DNA of 64,000 nt from Patagioenas fasciata (Eukaryota; Chordata; Aves; Columbiformes; Columbidae), in NCBI RefSeq assembly GCF_037038585.1, contig NC_092525.1:32732867-32796866 (forward strand). Reading direction: 5' to 3'. Shown one piece after another: positions 1-13,026 of this stretch. The notes under the pieces were generated by a model, which was given only the letters and a program-made list of their open reading frames with translations, had not been told where the DNA came from and made no database searches. A program made the position numbers and the translations under genes. How positions within the stretch are numbered: position 1 is the stretch's first letter; every line of letters starts with the position of its first letter.

Positions 1-1519
1 ATTGATAGAACTTGTGACACTAGAATAATGACAGAAGTCTGAAGAAATAGGGCATGAATTTCAAGACATCTTGCTATTGTTTAAATGCCCTGTTTTGCCA
101 GCATGTTAGATGATAGAATAAAAGGCTGATCACAGCAAACATTTTCCCAGTAGTTCTACTGACCTCAACCATCAGGAGTATTCTCTCCACTTCCCACTTG
201 AAAAAGGAAGCGACAACCAATGTTTGGGCCACTCCTGATGTCACCAGAAGTCCCTGGAGATTTGTTAGTATTTCCTGACACCATCTAATTAGATCCTGTG
301 CTTAAAAAGCTAGTTTCATCCATATCAATATAGAAAGAACATTTTATCAAAGCTTTGCTGTTGTGCATTTTCTTTTGGGTTGGAGAAAGAAGGAAACTTT
401 GTCATCATGTACTGATCCTACTGTTCCAAAAATATCTTCATATGTGGACACAGAGGCACTCAGGCACTTGGTGAAATGAGACAATTCTCAATTCTTGTAG
501 TGGCACATCTGTATTTCATCCACCAGCATAAGTAAAACAGTTAAAAATACTGAGCAAGGAATGCTCATTTGTGTTCAGATCAACAAATTAAAAATAGCAG
601 TTGTTTTTAACTACTACAGATGCCTAGATGACTCTTCAGCTTATTTACAACCTCTCATAACTGCACTTGTGTTGTATGTCTCACATCCCCAACTTAGAGT
701 ATGACATGAAAAAAAAAGCCAAACATGCTCTTCTTGCTGGGTCTACTATCAAACCTCACTTGCAATTGGCAGAGCACCTTTCAGAGCCAGGTGCTGTTCA
801 GCCCAGTGCGGGGTGCTGGACTCGTGGCAGGGCAGGAGCTCTCGTGTACCACTGCTGGCAGAAGCATGAACGAGGCAGGACCCTCCTGCTGAGTTTAAGC
901 AGCTAGGCTTCAACTACGTTGCCATAAGATACCAGGAGGCTCTCTGACCAGTTTCCTTGTAAAGAATACAGCTGAGGATAACATAATTTTGTTTCAAATA
1001 AAATAATTCTACTGCTTTTACAAAACACTTAAACTTTGATTCTTCAGACCAAAGATTAAACTCTCTTCCAAGCTTTCATTTATATTTGTTGTCTTTAGGA
1101 AAGTAAAGCAAATGGCAATAAAGAGGACTTATTCAATTCACTGATCCAGCCAGGAGGCCTCAGTCAATCTGAGTAAAGCCTTAACTAAGTTAACAGAGAA
1201 ATGTGGCATTTGGATCAGGGTCTTATACAGCTGTTCTTGTTCTTGAATGGTATGTTTAATTTCCAACTTTCCTGTAATCTGCAGAATTATCTTAAATTGC
1301 CCATTGGAAAGGTTAATGTTTCAAATTTAAAATAACTATTAAATTCAAAAATCCACAAAAAAATCCTTCATCTTTCAGTGGATAATAATTTTAATAAGCA
1401 ATTAAACCGCCATAATGCCACCAGTTATTCCATAAGACTTCTCTTGTATTATTCAGCCTACACTCATCTCTCAGTCCTTCTGTGTTGGTTAACTGTAATA
1501 AAGTCTATCATTCCCCTCC

Positions 1520-1535
1520 TTTTTTTTTTTTTTTT
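1520..1535. repeat. Poly(T) run
   Basis: Sixteen consecutive T follow a C-rich pyrimidine lead-in. This is a simple homopolymer and could be the relic of an A-tail in the opposite orientation, but no retroposed body is recognisable beside it. Confidence 0.9.
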
Positions 1536-2162
1536 CCTTTGACATCTATCTTAACTTTCAAAATAAAGCACTATAAGAAAGAGCTATTTAGTCTACTAAC
1601 ACAAGCACAACCTTTTTTCCTTTGAAAATTGCACCATTTATATCTACAGTACCTTGCAGGAAACCTGAAGTATAACGTTCGGGAAAGCAGGTTTCCCAAG
1701 GTCACAACATACCATTGGTTAAAAAAAATAATATACACACCTATGAGTACACTAACAGCTGTGTCCACTTGCCAAAGTGTTTAAGGTTATACACAAAAAG
1801 AAATGCAACCACGCTCTTTCACTTTACCACAACCTTAAGAGTTTAGCTTTAAATCATTTCTGAGGAAAGGCTTCCCGTAGACTTTTCACTTAAGTAGTTG
1901 TAACTACAACTGCAAAACACTGTTGACTGGTGGACTCCAGAGACTTGTTCATTACCTGTCATTAAATGTTTTAAAGTTTGCATAATTGATCCAGCCAATA
2001 AGTCATCATTGATTTATAGGGGTCTGTGCTGAGGAGTTGCTCATTAAAAATTCATAACACTGGTATGTGTCTTTACAATCCATTAGCTGTTTACGTACCC
2101 ACAGTCCTAAGATTGATCGACCTTGGACTGAGATTCTCATGGACTCTGCTTTTTTAAAAATC

Positions 2163-2178
2163 TTTTTTTTTTTTTTTT
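2163..2178. repeat. Poly(T) run
   Basis: Sixteen consecutive T. It is a simple homopolymer with no recognisable retroposon attached. Confidence 0.9.
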
Positions 2179-2548
2179 CCACAAGTCCACAGTATAGAAA
2201 AGCAATACTTCAGCCTTCTCCCTTGACGGCTATACTTTGATTTTTTTCCTCTCCATCAAAACCGAAACTTTACTTGAAATGATGAATAAATAAAGCATAC
2301 TCCATAAACAGCTTTCCACTATTATTTAAGCTTGCGAGCTGTGCTCTGTTAGTCTCCTTTCCCCACCATCAGATTCAAGTGTGTAAATGTTCTAAAAGGC
2401 TTTGAATGTTTTATGATGATTTCAGGGAATGATGGAGTAATAGCTGAAGAGCGAAGCTATTAGTTTTAATATTTATATTGAGTGCTCTGAAACATTAATG
2501 TGACAGGATGTAAGATCAGAGCAGCGGGACATATTTACTTCACAACCA

Positions 2549-2562
2549 TTGCCACGTGGCAA
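2549..2562. promoter_or_regulatory. 14-bp perfect palindrome containing a CACGTG E-box
   Basis: The sequence TTGCCACGTGGCAA is identical to its reverse complement. Its centre (2553-2558) is the canonical E-box bound by bHLH and bHLH-ZIP factors such as MYC/MAX, USF and CLOCK/BMAL1. The palindrome is seen directly; that it is bound by anything is inference. A second dyad lies about 100 bp upstream, where AATAGCT and AGCTATT are separated by nine bases, so the local sequence is dyad-rich. Confidence 0.4.
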
Positions 2563-3373
2563 AAATATTTATTTTCTGAAGCTCTGAGGCCAAGTTTTTT
2601 TCACAAGATTTAAAGTTCAGATTGACATACATATTAGCTTTTCCTGAACTTTGTATTTATTTTTAGGAACTCAAGATTGGTTACTGTTTTGGATACAACT
2701 TATTTCATTTAGGTAGGACCCAAGCGTAACAATGCTGGCAGTGCATCATGGTCTCTTTACAGAAGTTTTCCAAAGCTGATAATAATTTGCCAATTCATCA
2801 CTCCCTGTGTGCTGTGTCTGCTTCCCAAAGAGCACCTTAGTGAAAAGAAAAAGTCATTTGTTAATAAAAAAAATGGGATGGGCTCCAGAGCAGAGTCTTC
2901 ACTAAAAGGTTTCATATTGTCTTCCAATATTTCATGCATGAAGTAAATCAACCCTGTAAACGTCCTAAGACATTGTGCTTGGTTCTTCTGTTCAAACTAG
3001 CAAACATATTAAGGTAAGTGATCTTAATTACCAAGGGTCAAACAGTGCTCACCCCACTTGTGTGGTTCTCAGGGTCTTCAGTGAACAACTAAAGGAAGCA
3101 AGATGAGGTCCCTAGGGAGAAATCTTCCTATCAGATTTGCAGAGTGGATCTGATATAAGTGGAACAAACGATGACTTATTGCTGCTACATTATGAAAATG
3201 TGATTCTCCAGATGCTTCCATGCTCTGTGTTAGGACTCCACCGGCTGACACCACCACTAGGAAGCCGTTCACAGATCTCCAACAGGAGAAACAGCTGGGT
3301 CTATTGGGTACATTTTAGCCAATGTAACAAACGTTATATTGAACTATGCCAAGCAGGCTTACAAGAACAATAG

Positions 3374-3835
3374 TGCTGGGCAGAAAATGGAGCAGACTCC
3401 TCAGTGAGGCAGAAATAGGTAGGTTTAATTGAAAAAGTGAGTTTACCAGTATATTATTATGTTATTTGCCAGACTCCTTTTTATACACCCTTCTATATGG
3501 TCACGGTACACAAGGGGCTTACAAGGGCTGGGGAAAAAAAATGTCTCATAGAAACATTCAATTGCAAAGCTGACTAGAATGGTTTCTCATGTGCCTTCCC
3601 AAGCTTACCTTTTCAGGCAGAGAAAGAAAGCTATCCAAAGGTCTTAGTTATCTCTCAAACATTTATTAGCCTAAATAACTTCTGACTTCATCCTTGGTCA
3701 CCTCCCCAGCCACCTTCCCAACCATCCCCACAGCAGAAACAGCCAATAGAAATGTTCATCAGAACATTCTTTAGTCAGAACCAACAGGGCAGAACATGCA
3801 GCATTTTATTCTGGAAGTATATTTTACTGGCATGC
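3374..3835 (-). mobile_element. Possible decayed LTR, minus strand
   Basis: On the minus strand a TATA-like motif GTATAAAAAG (3477-3486) is followed about 50 bp downstream by an ATTAAA polyadenylation-like hexamer (3424-3429). The sequence beyond it resembles the U5 part of avian endogenous retrovirus LTRs. The plus-strand sequence above 3680 is C-rich and contains a CCAAT motif. I could not find matching terminal TG...CA ends or a target-site duplication, so the borders are guesses. It could equally be unique sequence with a chance TATA and poly-A signal. Confidence 0.28.
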
Positions 3836-4922
3836 ACGTGTAATAACACATAAATATTGGTTTATCCTCCACTGTTATTTTGAATATTCCACTAATTGAA
3901 TCAATCCTCTACATTTTACAGACATCTATAGCTACAAGTCATCATTCTTTGCCTTTCCCACATCTGCTTCCATCCTTAACTTGCTTATGTCGTTTAAGAG
4001 GCATTTCTAAATACGATTCTTCTCATTATTAGGTGAGTCATACAGTGCACAAATTAACAGACTAGATTTTTTAAACATACTTAAGGGGAAACACAAAGGA
4101 CACTACCTGCACCTGCATGTACAGCTACTTTACAACTCCTTGGCCCTCCCTGTATCCATCAGAGAAAATAATTTCCAAGTGTTTGCTTCCACTTCTCTGC
4201 ACAGGAACAATCTTCCAAGAGTGTTAGAGAAGATTTTCTATAAGGAAAGAAGAAATAGGTATAGCAAGCATAAGAAGAACAATTTACATCACTGAATACA
4301 AGGGAGTCACATTCTGACCCATGTCTGCTACAGCTTTTTTGAAAGGTGGAAGGCAAATGATGAAGTCAAGGTGTTTGCTGACTATCAGAACCTCCCCACT
4401 TGCAGAACTTCATTAAAACACATTGTCCACCAAGGCAATCCTTCACCTTGTAACAGAGCAGATATCACCGCCACAGTGTACAAAAGGATAAAAAAAAAGA
4501 GCAGGAGCTGCTATTCTATCTCTGAGACTAAAGCAGAGGCCAAGAGAACAGGCTGTGATGAAAATAGCACCCTGTCTTCTGCTAAGCATTGCTTTTTAGG
4601 ACCAGAGTATGGCACTGCACGGTCTGTAGCAACAGCACCCGAAGACTCAGCCTTCTCCCAAAAGAAGATACTTCCAGCAGAAAAGGATCTGACTTTCAGT
4701 CTCCTTTGGCAGGGGGTTTTCACATGAGTGCTGGAATCACTAATGATACTGTTTTCTCAGCAGGACATTCACTGACAACTACTGACTCAAAAATGCCAAT
4801 TTTAATTTACAAACTTTACATTGAGCAACATTTCACATTTGGGACATGGTGAAAAGTGCTCATCACCATATGAAGTCTCTGCCTGGGGTGTTGAGGGAAA
4901 TGAGTGCAATTTTAGTTAAAAC
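3836..4922. other. Gene-free stretch
   Basis: No coding region is supported. Frames of 118 and 87 codons near 4371-4852 overlap one another and a minus-strand frame, and show no domain, splice context or composition to support them. Confidence 0.65.
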
Positions 4923-4996
4923 GGGTCAAATTCAGCCTTGCCATTACTCCACTGATATAGTTGGAGTTACACCAGGGATAAATTTTGTCCAGTGTG
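4923..4996. repeat. Ancient palindromic interspersed repeat, decayed copy
   Basis: The segment begins GGGTCAAATTCAG, has a central dyad with ACTCCA (4946-4951) mirrored by TGGAGT (4962-4967), and ends with a degenerate mirror of its start (AATTTTGTCC). This layout matches an old palindromic repeat, abundant in turtles, crocodilians and birds, whose consensus reads like a matched pair of GGAGTTACACC arms around a short centre. It is probably a non-autonomous DNA-transposon relic. The assignment is by memory of the family, not by search. Related copies are listed at 55823, 56218 and, less surely, 31886 and 52590. Confidence 0.55.
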
Positions 4997-4999
4997 GTT

Positions 5000-7900
5000 A
5001 ATGGGGTCATTATAAAATAATTTGCCTAAAAGAACTTGCTTATTTCACTCAAATCAGAAGTAATCTTTTGTTATTTACTATACAACTAGCTAGCGGTGAT
5101 GTGCACAACGGAGTACGAGCATATCCCTAATTACCATGAATGTGACTTGGTATAGTCTGTATGATATACAAATTGTGACAAGTTTGCTTTCAGAGTGTAA
5201 ACTTTTAAAAACCACCATAAAGACCGCCATAAAAATATGACTTTGACTAGAAAAAGATGTAAGCTGCATAATGGCTACATGGGTATTTTTCCTTAGAGAT
5301 CTGGAGAAATGTGACAAGTATGACTGCTATTATAGTTATATAGCATATTCCATTTAGCAGCGATATAGCAGAACTGTGAAAGCATATCCTAAGGTATTTT
5401 CACTTCATGCATTTGACATTGATATTAGTTATTGCATTTAAGATACATTGGGCTGTTTATTGCTGGCTGTTTCTCCTCACTGAGGATGTTAACCACAGCA
5501 GAGGAATATTTGATGTTACAAATTATTTAGCTTGCTACTCTTCATTTTCCTTTTAGTATGCAATTATTTGTTTGGTTTCACTGAGCAAATGAAATTTCAA
5601 GGGTATTTCAAGGAAAATAAATAAAGTACAACCCAAAAGGGGTTTTTTTTTTGTTTGTATTCAGGAACAGCACTGAATCATGCATATGTATGAATCAACA
5701 AAATCAGGTTAGCTAAGAAATTGGAAATTGCACTCCACACTAGAGCATTTTTCTTGCTCTAGAGATCTTTGCTGTGAATTTGAAGGACTAATAAAAAATC
5801 AGCAGCATGACTGGAACAGATGTTTTTTATGGACTCTGCTTGTTAATAGTCTTTTTAGCTTCTCCTAAGGACTTAAACCAAGTTCCTCACTTGTCCTGAA
5901 TATCTGAGATGATGTTAACATTGTCCAAAATGTACACTAACAAGCAGCAGTGAAAAGCTAAGGTCTTACACATGGTTATGAATAAAAATTCAAAACATTG
6001 TTGTGAATGTGATGAAACTCTGAAGTGGGCAAATGTTACAGAACAAAAGAGCAAACTTATTGATGACTTTATCAAACCCACATAGTGTTATTCTCTTAAA
6101 GGGAAGAAAGGTAGGTAAAATACTTCCATGTGCTATACTACACATACTGTAAAAACAAGGGCTCATTACAACTGGAGAAATTCCCTTTATATTTAAATCA
6201 TGGTTCACTTCTGTATACAACGTGAACTGGAACAAAATGAGCCAGAACCTCAACCAGTGTAAAGCAGCAAGGTTTTATTGGCTCCAGTGGCACTGTGTCG
6301 ATTTATATTTGTCATACAAGCTTTGTGTTCTCATTCTAGTTAGTGAATTCCTGCAGGTAGACAAGAGAAATGAGAATAACTGGGAATAACAGAAATCAGA
6401 GTCCATGTCACAGATTTTCCACTAGTCAAGTAATACGTTGTTGACTATTGCTGTTTTATTCACTCATTTTTCTGCAATTTCCTATGTTCCTCCACAAATT
6501 CCTATCTGACAGATACTATAGGAGTTGTTCATTATGCCAGGCTGAGAGGTAAGGAATCACCCTAGGACTTGCCATTTTATCACACCTTTTAGCTAAGACT
6601 CCAGAACAATGGTGCTAAACAATAATACACAGGCATAGGATTGGTCCCTCCAAATCCCAGTTGCTGGTTTAAGGAACTGGAGAGGTATATTTTATAACTC
6701 TGGCTTAGAGAAGGAGGAGAAATGGAGGCTTTGTATCACTTAGGGAGCACTTGGTTAAATCGTACTTGAAAGATTTCACAGGTTGCTGCTGCTCTTTTAT
6801 TGTTGTTGTTGTTTATTTGTAATGCAGATGTACCAAACCATTACTAGCATTGAACACTGAGTACCCTAATGCCATTGCTCTTTCAGGCAAAGAGGTACAC
6901 TCCAGCCAAGACATGCTTAAGTTCAAATATACAGGACTTCTTTCAGTAACGATGGATTGCTTTTTCTCTATGTGTAAAGCATTCTCTGAGAAACTTAAGA
7001 AAGTGAGAAAAATGGCTTTTTCCCTTGCAAGCGACTTAAACTCAGATGTGAAATAAGGACAAAAATGTCCAGTCTCTTCCCAAGTTTTACTGCGAATGCT
7101 GTTCATATTCTCTTGGCAGCGTTCTTGACACTCCTGGGAGTATTCCCACAGGAAGAACTGGAGATTGGCCTGGTTCTTTTCTCGTTGCATTATCCCAAAA
7201 CCTGTGGTGGACAGGTGCCCTGGGGGCCTCTGGTGAGGCCTGGTTTTTAACCCATTTATATTTGTAGTTGAGGTGACTGGAAACTTTACTATTATGCATA
7301 TCTATCTTCATATACCTTTGCTTGTTGCCACTGTCATTCATATGTTTTGAACATCCAGCTTTGGTTTGAAAATAGCTTGAATTTGGAATACTTGATGAAA
7401 CACTTTCAACAATGGCTACATAAAAATCTGGAAGAATACCAATGACTGCCAAAATGTTCTAATCTGATTCACTAAACTCAAAGCAACCTCATGGACTATA
7501 CTGAAATTCTCTCATGTTTATGCAATCTGACAAAAGAATTTGAGCTCACTCGTTGCAGGCTATGGACTGTTCCCATACAAAAAGCATTAAAAAAGGAGAA
7601 AATGCCCTCATTCAAATTCCACACATGAATTGCCTACTTTCAGGCTCTTTGATACAAGTTTTAAACACCATAACCTGCTGCCTCTTATCTCCTGACTTGT
7701 AACTGCTTAGATTCAACAACTTGAACGCTCTAGTATATAACTCATTTAAAAACAAACAAAAAAGCCAGGCAAGACAAAAAGCAATGGAGAAACATGTATG
7801 ACAAATGCACATACATTTCCTCAGTCCCTCCACAAACTCAGATTCCTCAGGTCAGTGAAAACATTCGCAAGAAACAGTCAGAGCTGAGTTTTTCACAGGT

Positions 7901-10900
7901 GTCCCAGACAATGGTCAAACACTCACTGACGGGAACTACCAGCAAAAGGCAGAAGTTCTCAGAGAAGCTATCCTGTAACTCATCCCACAATCTAACTCTG
8001 TGCTGCCTTTGGACTCCTGACCCTTGGCTTTTGGGGAAGAAGTGAACATCCAAGTTCGGATTGTTTGTTAAAAAGAAACTATCCTACATAACAGAATCCC
8101 TCTTTGGATTCACATTTTAGTAACATTAAACTCAATGAAAACAAAATGTTTTCTAGTTAGCAGATCATAACACGGTTTTCTTAGCAGCATGTTCTGTATC
8201 CCACCACCACCCTGATCCTGCTTCACTTCTCAGATCACAGTTGCAAACAACAATTTTCGGCTTGTTTCTGCTCTACCCTGGTTATCTTCCTGACACTATA
8301 ATAAATCTAGACAGCTGTTGCAGCTCCTTTCCGTTAATGTGGAACTTGAAAAAATAGCCTTGACCCCAGCTTGAATAACCCCTTTATAAAATTTTATACC
8401 AGACAAGACTGGTATTTTGCCTCATTTAAATAATGATATAAACCTTCATTTTCTTACAGCTGACCAGCAGAGACCCCAGCACATACTCTTCTTCTATAAC
8501 ATTGAAAGTAAGTGTTAGTGAGACCTGCTGATTATCTGATAAGAACACAATTAATTTGTGCCTAGACTCATTAATCTTTCTTAATGCATGTCAGCCCATT
8601 ACATTTGATCCATGACCTCTGTCCCCAGTCTTGCATGAAAATCTCTCAGGATCAGAATCACATCATGATTTGGCATAGAGCCACCAGATCCGGCAGTTGA
8701 CTGCAAAATGCTTCAAAGCCATCAGCAATGGCAGCTGCTGCATTTATGTGCACATGCCCGAATGATAAGTTCACAGCTCCTCTAAGGCAGACTGAAAGAA
8801 GTTGGCCGTTCGAAAGCCTGAATCCATTAGAAATACAGCTGTGTCCCTATTTAGATCAAATGATTACTCATCTTTACTCTCACTTCTGTTCCCACAGACA
8901 CAAGTGTCATTTGGAGTGCTGGGACAGTCTATGCAAATACTTCCCCCGTGGCTTTTGTAAATAATATGTGATTTAACATGAATAAATGCGCAGCAGTGCT
9001 TTGGAACCAATTGCTCTTTCACATATGGACATTCATGGATGGAGGAACAGAGGATCTACTTAAAAATCACTCATTGCAATATACCTGGGTCCTTCCTGAG
9101 TTAGCAATTACCTCAAGACAAGGAGGTATCATTTTTTGTGGAATTTCAGCCAATGAGATTGATGAAATCACCTGGCTTGGCCATAGATATGGACACAGGC
9201 TTTTCAGTGCTTTTTGGCAGTCTTCTAGTTACTTTTGCATCCATAAATAGCAAGGAAAGTCCAAAGACTCACATTATTAGAACTCCTAGAAAATAATATG
9301 TGTGTAAGAACAAGCAGCAAATTTATGGTGGCACCTCCTCATCATACATGCAACATTTTTTAACTGAAGCAAGCATTTCTAAGCTGAACACTTTACAAAT
9401 TTGCAGCCCAGACCCTTACTTGTCATCAGCCAGTGTTCACTGGTAGGAGATAGGTAAGCATCGAATCCGAGAATGACAGAGGCCAAACAATCACAAAAAT
9501 AACTCTATGCAATTTTTTAAAACGCCATTTTGACGCTAAATGTCAAAGTTCTAGTTAACGAAAACTTAATTAAAGCATTATTTCCCAGCTACATCTAACT
9601 GATCTTTGTCACCAATACAGTCCATGAAAAAGATGTAATCATTTGCTATGTGATGGTAGTCTTAATTGCATCACTCAAAAGGAACAGTATACATTTTCCT
9701 GGTTAGTTGATGACGTTTCATTTGGTTCTTAACACGTGAGACAAAGCTGCCACAGCAGTAACATAGACAGCCAGTGCCTTTAGTGAGAGTTCCTCTGAGA
9801 GGCTTTCTGTGAATCTTAGCTCTGTGCATGGCTTTTTACCTTCTTGTCTTTCTTCAACTCATACAAAGAGATAGAAATTCTTGCAATTTAACTGCCAAAG
9901 ACAGATAAAAGACAAAGTATGTAGTATTTCAAATATAAGTAACATTTTCTGAAGTTTCTAAAGAGTAACTTATATTATGTATTGATTTATATGCAACCAC
10001 ACTATTTCCTGATCATATCCTAGCAAGCAAATGTCTGTTTTATTCTTATTAAAATGTCAAACAGGATCTTAATCTCATCAAAGTGATTATACTGGAGCTT
10101 CGAATTACTTTGCAAAAAAGCCATTTGTTCATTAATTACTCATGCAATGAAGAAGAAGGTGAGATTGTCAGATACTTACCATGCCTGATGGGCTAATTGT
10201 GGAGGGACACAGCTCAGCTGCTTGCCAGCTGCCCAGACTGGTAACTCTCAAGGGGAAGGGAAGAAAAGTTTTCATCTCTGTTGTCCCCCAACAGCCACCT
10301 TTTCACATCTTCTGAAGCAATGTACTCTCTGAAGATGCAAACTAAGCTGATGCTTTCCCACCTCTCTAGCACGAGGATGATCAGAGCTATGTTTCCCCCT
10401 TTCTGTCCACAGACATCAGATTGTGGTCCATCATCTTTTGATGCTTGTTTCTAAGGAAAGAATAAACCATGAGGGAATTCATGTGGTTCTCTTGCCAAGC
10501 TTCACTGCAGGCACTGCCCACTCCTCTGCTGGGAGCTTTCTCCAGTTTTAAACAGACCCCCCCCACCATAGAGACCGCCAGGCTAGGAGCATGTGGAAAT
10601 CTGTTTATTAAAAGAGCAGAACTCACACAGGGATTGTCACAAATGCCACAGAATAAGCAAATTTGGACTCAACTGTCAACCTTATTGCCAGATTGTCAGA
10701 AGATCTGAATGAAGAGAATAACATGACCTAACAGTAAAGAGAAGAGCTGGCCAAAATAAAGGCCTGTTTTTTCAGGTGGTTGTGGCGCTTTTCGTTGTAA
10801 ATTCAAATAAATTGGAATGTGTAGGTTTTTTCTCAGGCAAAAGCTCAATGGTACTATGGCAGAGCTCTCCAAAGGGGCTTAGGTTCTTGTCCAGATATAC

Positions 10901-13026
10901 TTGCCTTGACAGATATTTGCTCTTGTGAGTATTAATAAATTATCTTTTGGGAAGTGCTCTGAAATCCTTGGGAAGGCGAAGGTCAAAACGCCAACTATTG
11001 CTATTTTTAAATTAAATGTTTTACATGGAACTACAGATACATCATAATGCTGTTGGTATTAGTGTGGACTACAGCACCATTTTTTGATAAAGCTTGCACT
11101 GGAAACGTGGAGAATAAAAGACGAACATATATTCATAATGATAAGCCTTTCTCAATGGTTATCATTGTGTTGATATTCACAACGTCAGGGAGGATTTTGC
11201 CTGAATAAGGACTGCGGAATAATGCCCATTTTGAGAAAATTGTATGAACTGAAAAGAAAAAAAAAAAAACAGGTTAGGAGCTGTCATTCTGAAACTCATT
11301 TTCCCCACCATGAAGATGAACTCTTATTACCTGTGAATATGGAATTCAAATACTATTTTCAAGTTTTAAATGTAGGTAACACTTTACATTATGTGTCAGT
11401 GTGGTACCAATTACAGCATAACTCTGATATTGTAAATCTATTGAGAGAGAGGACTGAGCCAAGAAGTTTTGTAACAGCCCAAACTTCAGGCAAAGTTCAA
11501 AAATATTTCAATTTTCTCTTCTTATACAAGCCCATATTTAGCATCCTGGGACACTTAGTGCCTTGGAAATAAGCACATTATATTTCTAATGTAACAAACT
11601 TTAAAACCTTGCACTTCTTTTTGTCTTCCTCATCCACTTTATGGGTGAAAATGAGATACTCATCTACCCACTTTCACACCTCAGTAGCTATTGCATAATC
11701 TTCTCTACCCTTAATAAAGAAAGTCCACAGCCCCTGTTGAAATGTTCTGCAAAGAGTAAAGTCTGGGCAAAGGGAAGTCAAATGTTCTCCTGGTTCCACA
11801 ACTGAACTGTCTTTTGCCGCTGTGTTTGAAGCCAGCTCTTTCTCTGTTAAGATATATTGCTAATTTAGAAGATTCTGGCATTAAGAGCCATACTTTTCAT
11901 GAAAACAGGTGGATTTTTATAGTCTTCAGAGTAGCAATTAGGACATAAAGCCATTTTCAGTGCTCAGTGAGGGCAATGGAGAGATTCTGATGCTGGTCCA
12001 TTGAGGGGCTGAACCTTCTCACTTACTGAAAGCCCAGGTATGAATGCCAGACCTTGCCTGTAGAGCAATAGGGAGCCATGTCTGACCTGCTGCTTTGCTG
12101 TGAAAATGTAACAACTAGGTCTAAGCTCTTGAACCACAAGCTATGCTGTTCTTAAATAAAGTAAATGAACAATCTACATTTAAACAATAAAGGCAATTTT
12201 CCCATGGAATATTTCAGGTAGATATACAATCTTGGACTCTTTGCTGGATTGTGCTTTTAAACAGAATACTAAACCCCAGCATACAGGAAATATTATCTAT
12301 GCAAGTGACACAGTATTAGTTAATTAGGTGTGCTAGACTATTTTCTTCCCAGTGAATGGAGCTTGTATACTGATATCTGCCATTAACACTAAATGGGGCT
12401 TACACATGTAAAATCCCTCCAGCACTGAGGGGGGAAAAAAAGCCTTTCAGCTTCATAAATAATGGATCTGTAGCAAAATTAGCATTTCATGAAAAAATTT
12501 GAAAAACTAGAATGAAAATATAATACAATTTCTATTTTATGTGTCCCAGTTTGCCAGCGTATGATCCAATACACAGGTCATCTCCTGTACATCTACTACA
12601 TAATCACATCAAAAATTCTCAGTTATCTGCTGACTCAACTCTTCACCTATGACCAAGGTTCTCTACAGCATTATCATAGTAAAAGTGCCCTTCTTCTACC
12701 AGTACACTGTGGCACTGGGTTATTTTTCTGATGGATGAATATTTCTGTGCTATTTTTTAATTGAATTGTAATAAATGGTGTGACTTTTCTACTGTGAAGT
12801 GTTTCTTTTTCTGTGTATGTTATGTAACATGCTTACACACAAATAAATAATGGTTTCTCTGCAGGTACAAATATAAGCAACTCTTGCCTATTCTATTCCA
12901 ACAAGCATTCATATGGGAAAAGCTATAGGCCTAGGTTATTACGCATGCATGCTATGGACTGTGTACAGTATGCTAAGTAAATATACACCTACCCACAACA
13001 TCAAACATTTTTACCTCCTGATCAGC
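5000..13026. other. Gene-free stretch
   Basis: No supported gene. A TGT microsatellite lies at 6800-6813. Overlapping open frames on both strands between 6813 and 7452 are discussed in the findings. An A run of 13 lies at 11257-11269. A 116-codon plus-strand frame starting at 11222 begins with a lysine-rich stretch produced by that A run and has no recognisable domain. I see no RNA gene, tRNA-like element or identifiable transposon. Confidence 0.65.
6800..6813. repeat. Short (TGT)n microsatellite
   Basis: Four tandem trinucleotide units are visible. The tract is too short to be informative. Confidence 0.85.

Larger units (their letters stand above)
1..3373. other. Gene-free stretch with homopolymer runs
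   Basis: I see no coding region here. The open frames are short (under 80 codons), overlap on opposite strands and have no recognisable domains. Two 16-base T runs lie at 1520-1535 and 2163-2178. The part around 2400-2600 has balanced, non-repetitive sequence with several small dyads, including the E-box palindrome listed separately, and could be a conserved regulatory element. The rest shows nothing I can name. Confidence 0.7.

Noticed and set aside
6240-6310. GCAAGGTTTTATTGGCTCC as an LTR U5/poly-A region in reverse orientation
   Set aside because: No TATA box, terminal dinucleotides or duplication were found within a plausible distance.
11222-11572. 116-codon plus-strand frame
   Set aside because: Its lysine-rich start comes from a poly-A run, and the rest has no domain or splice context.
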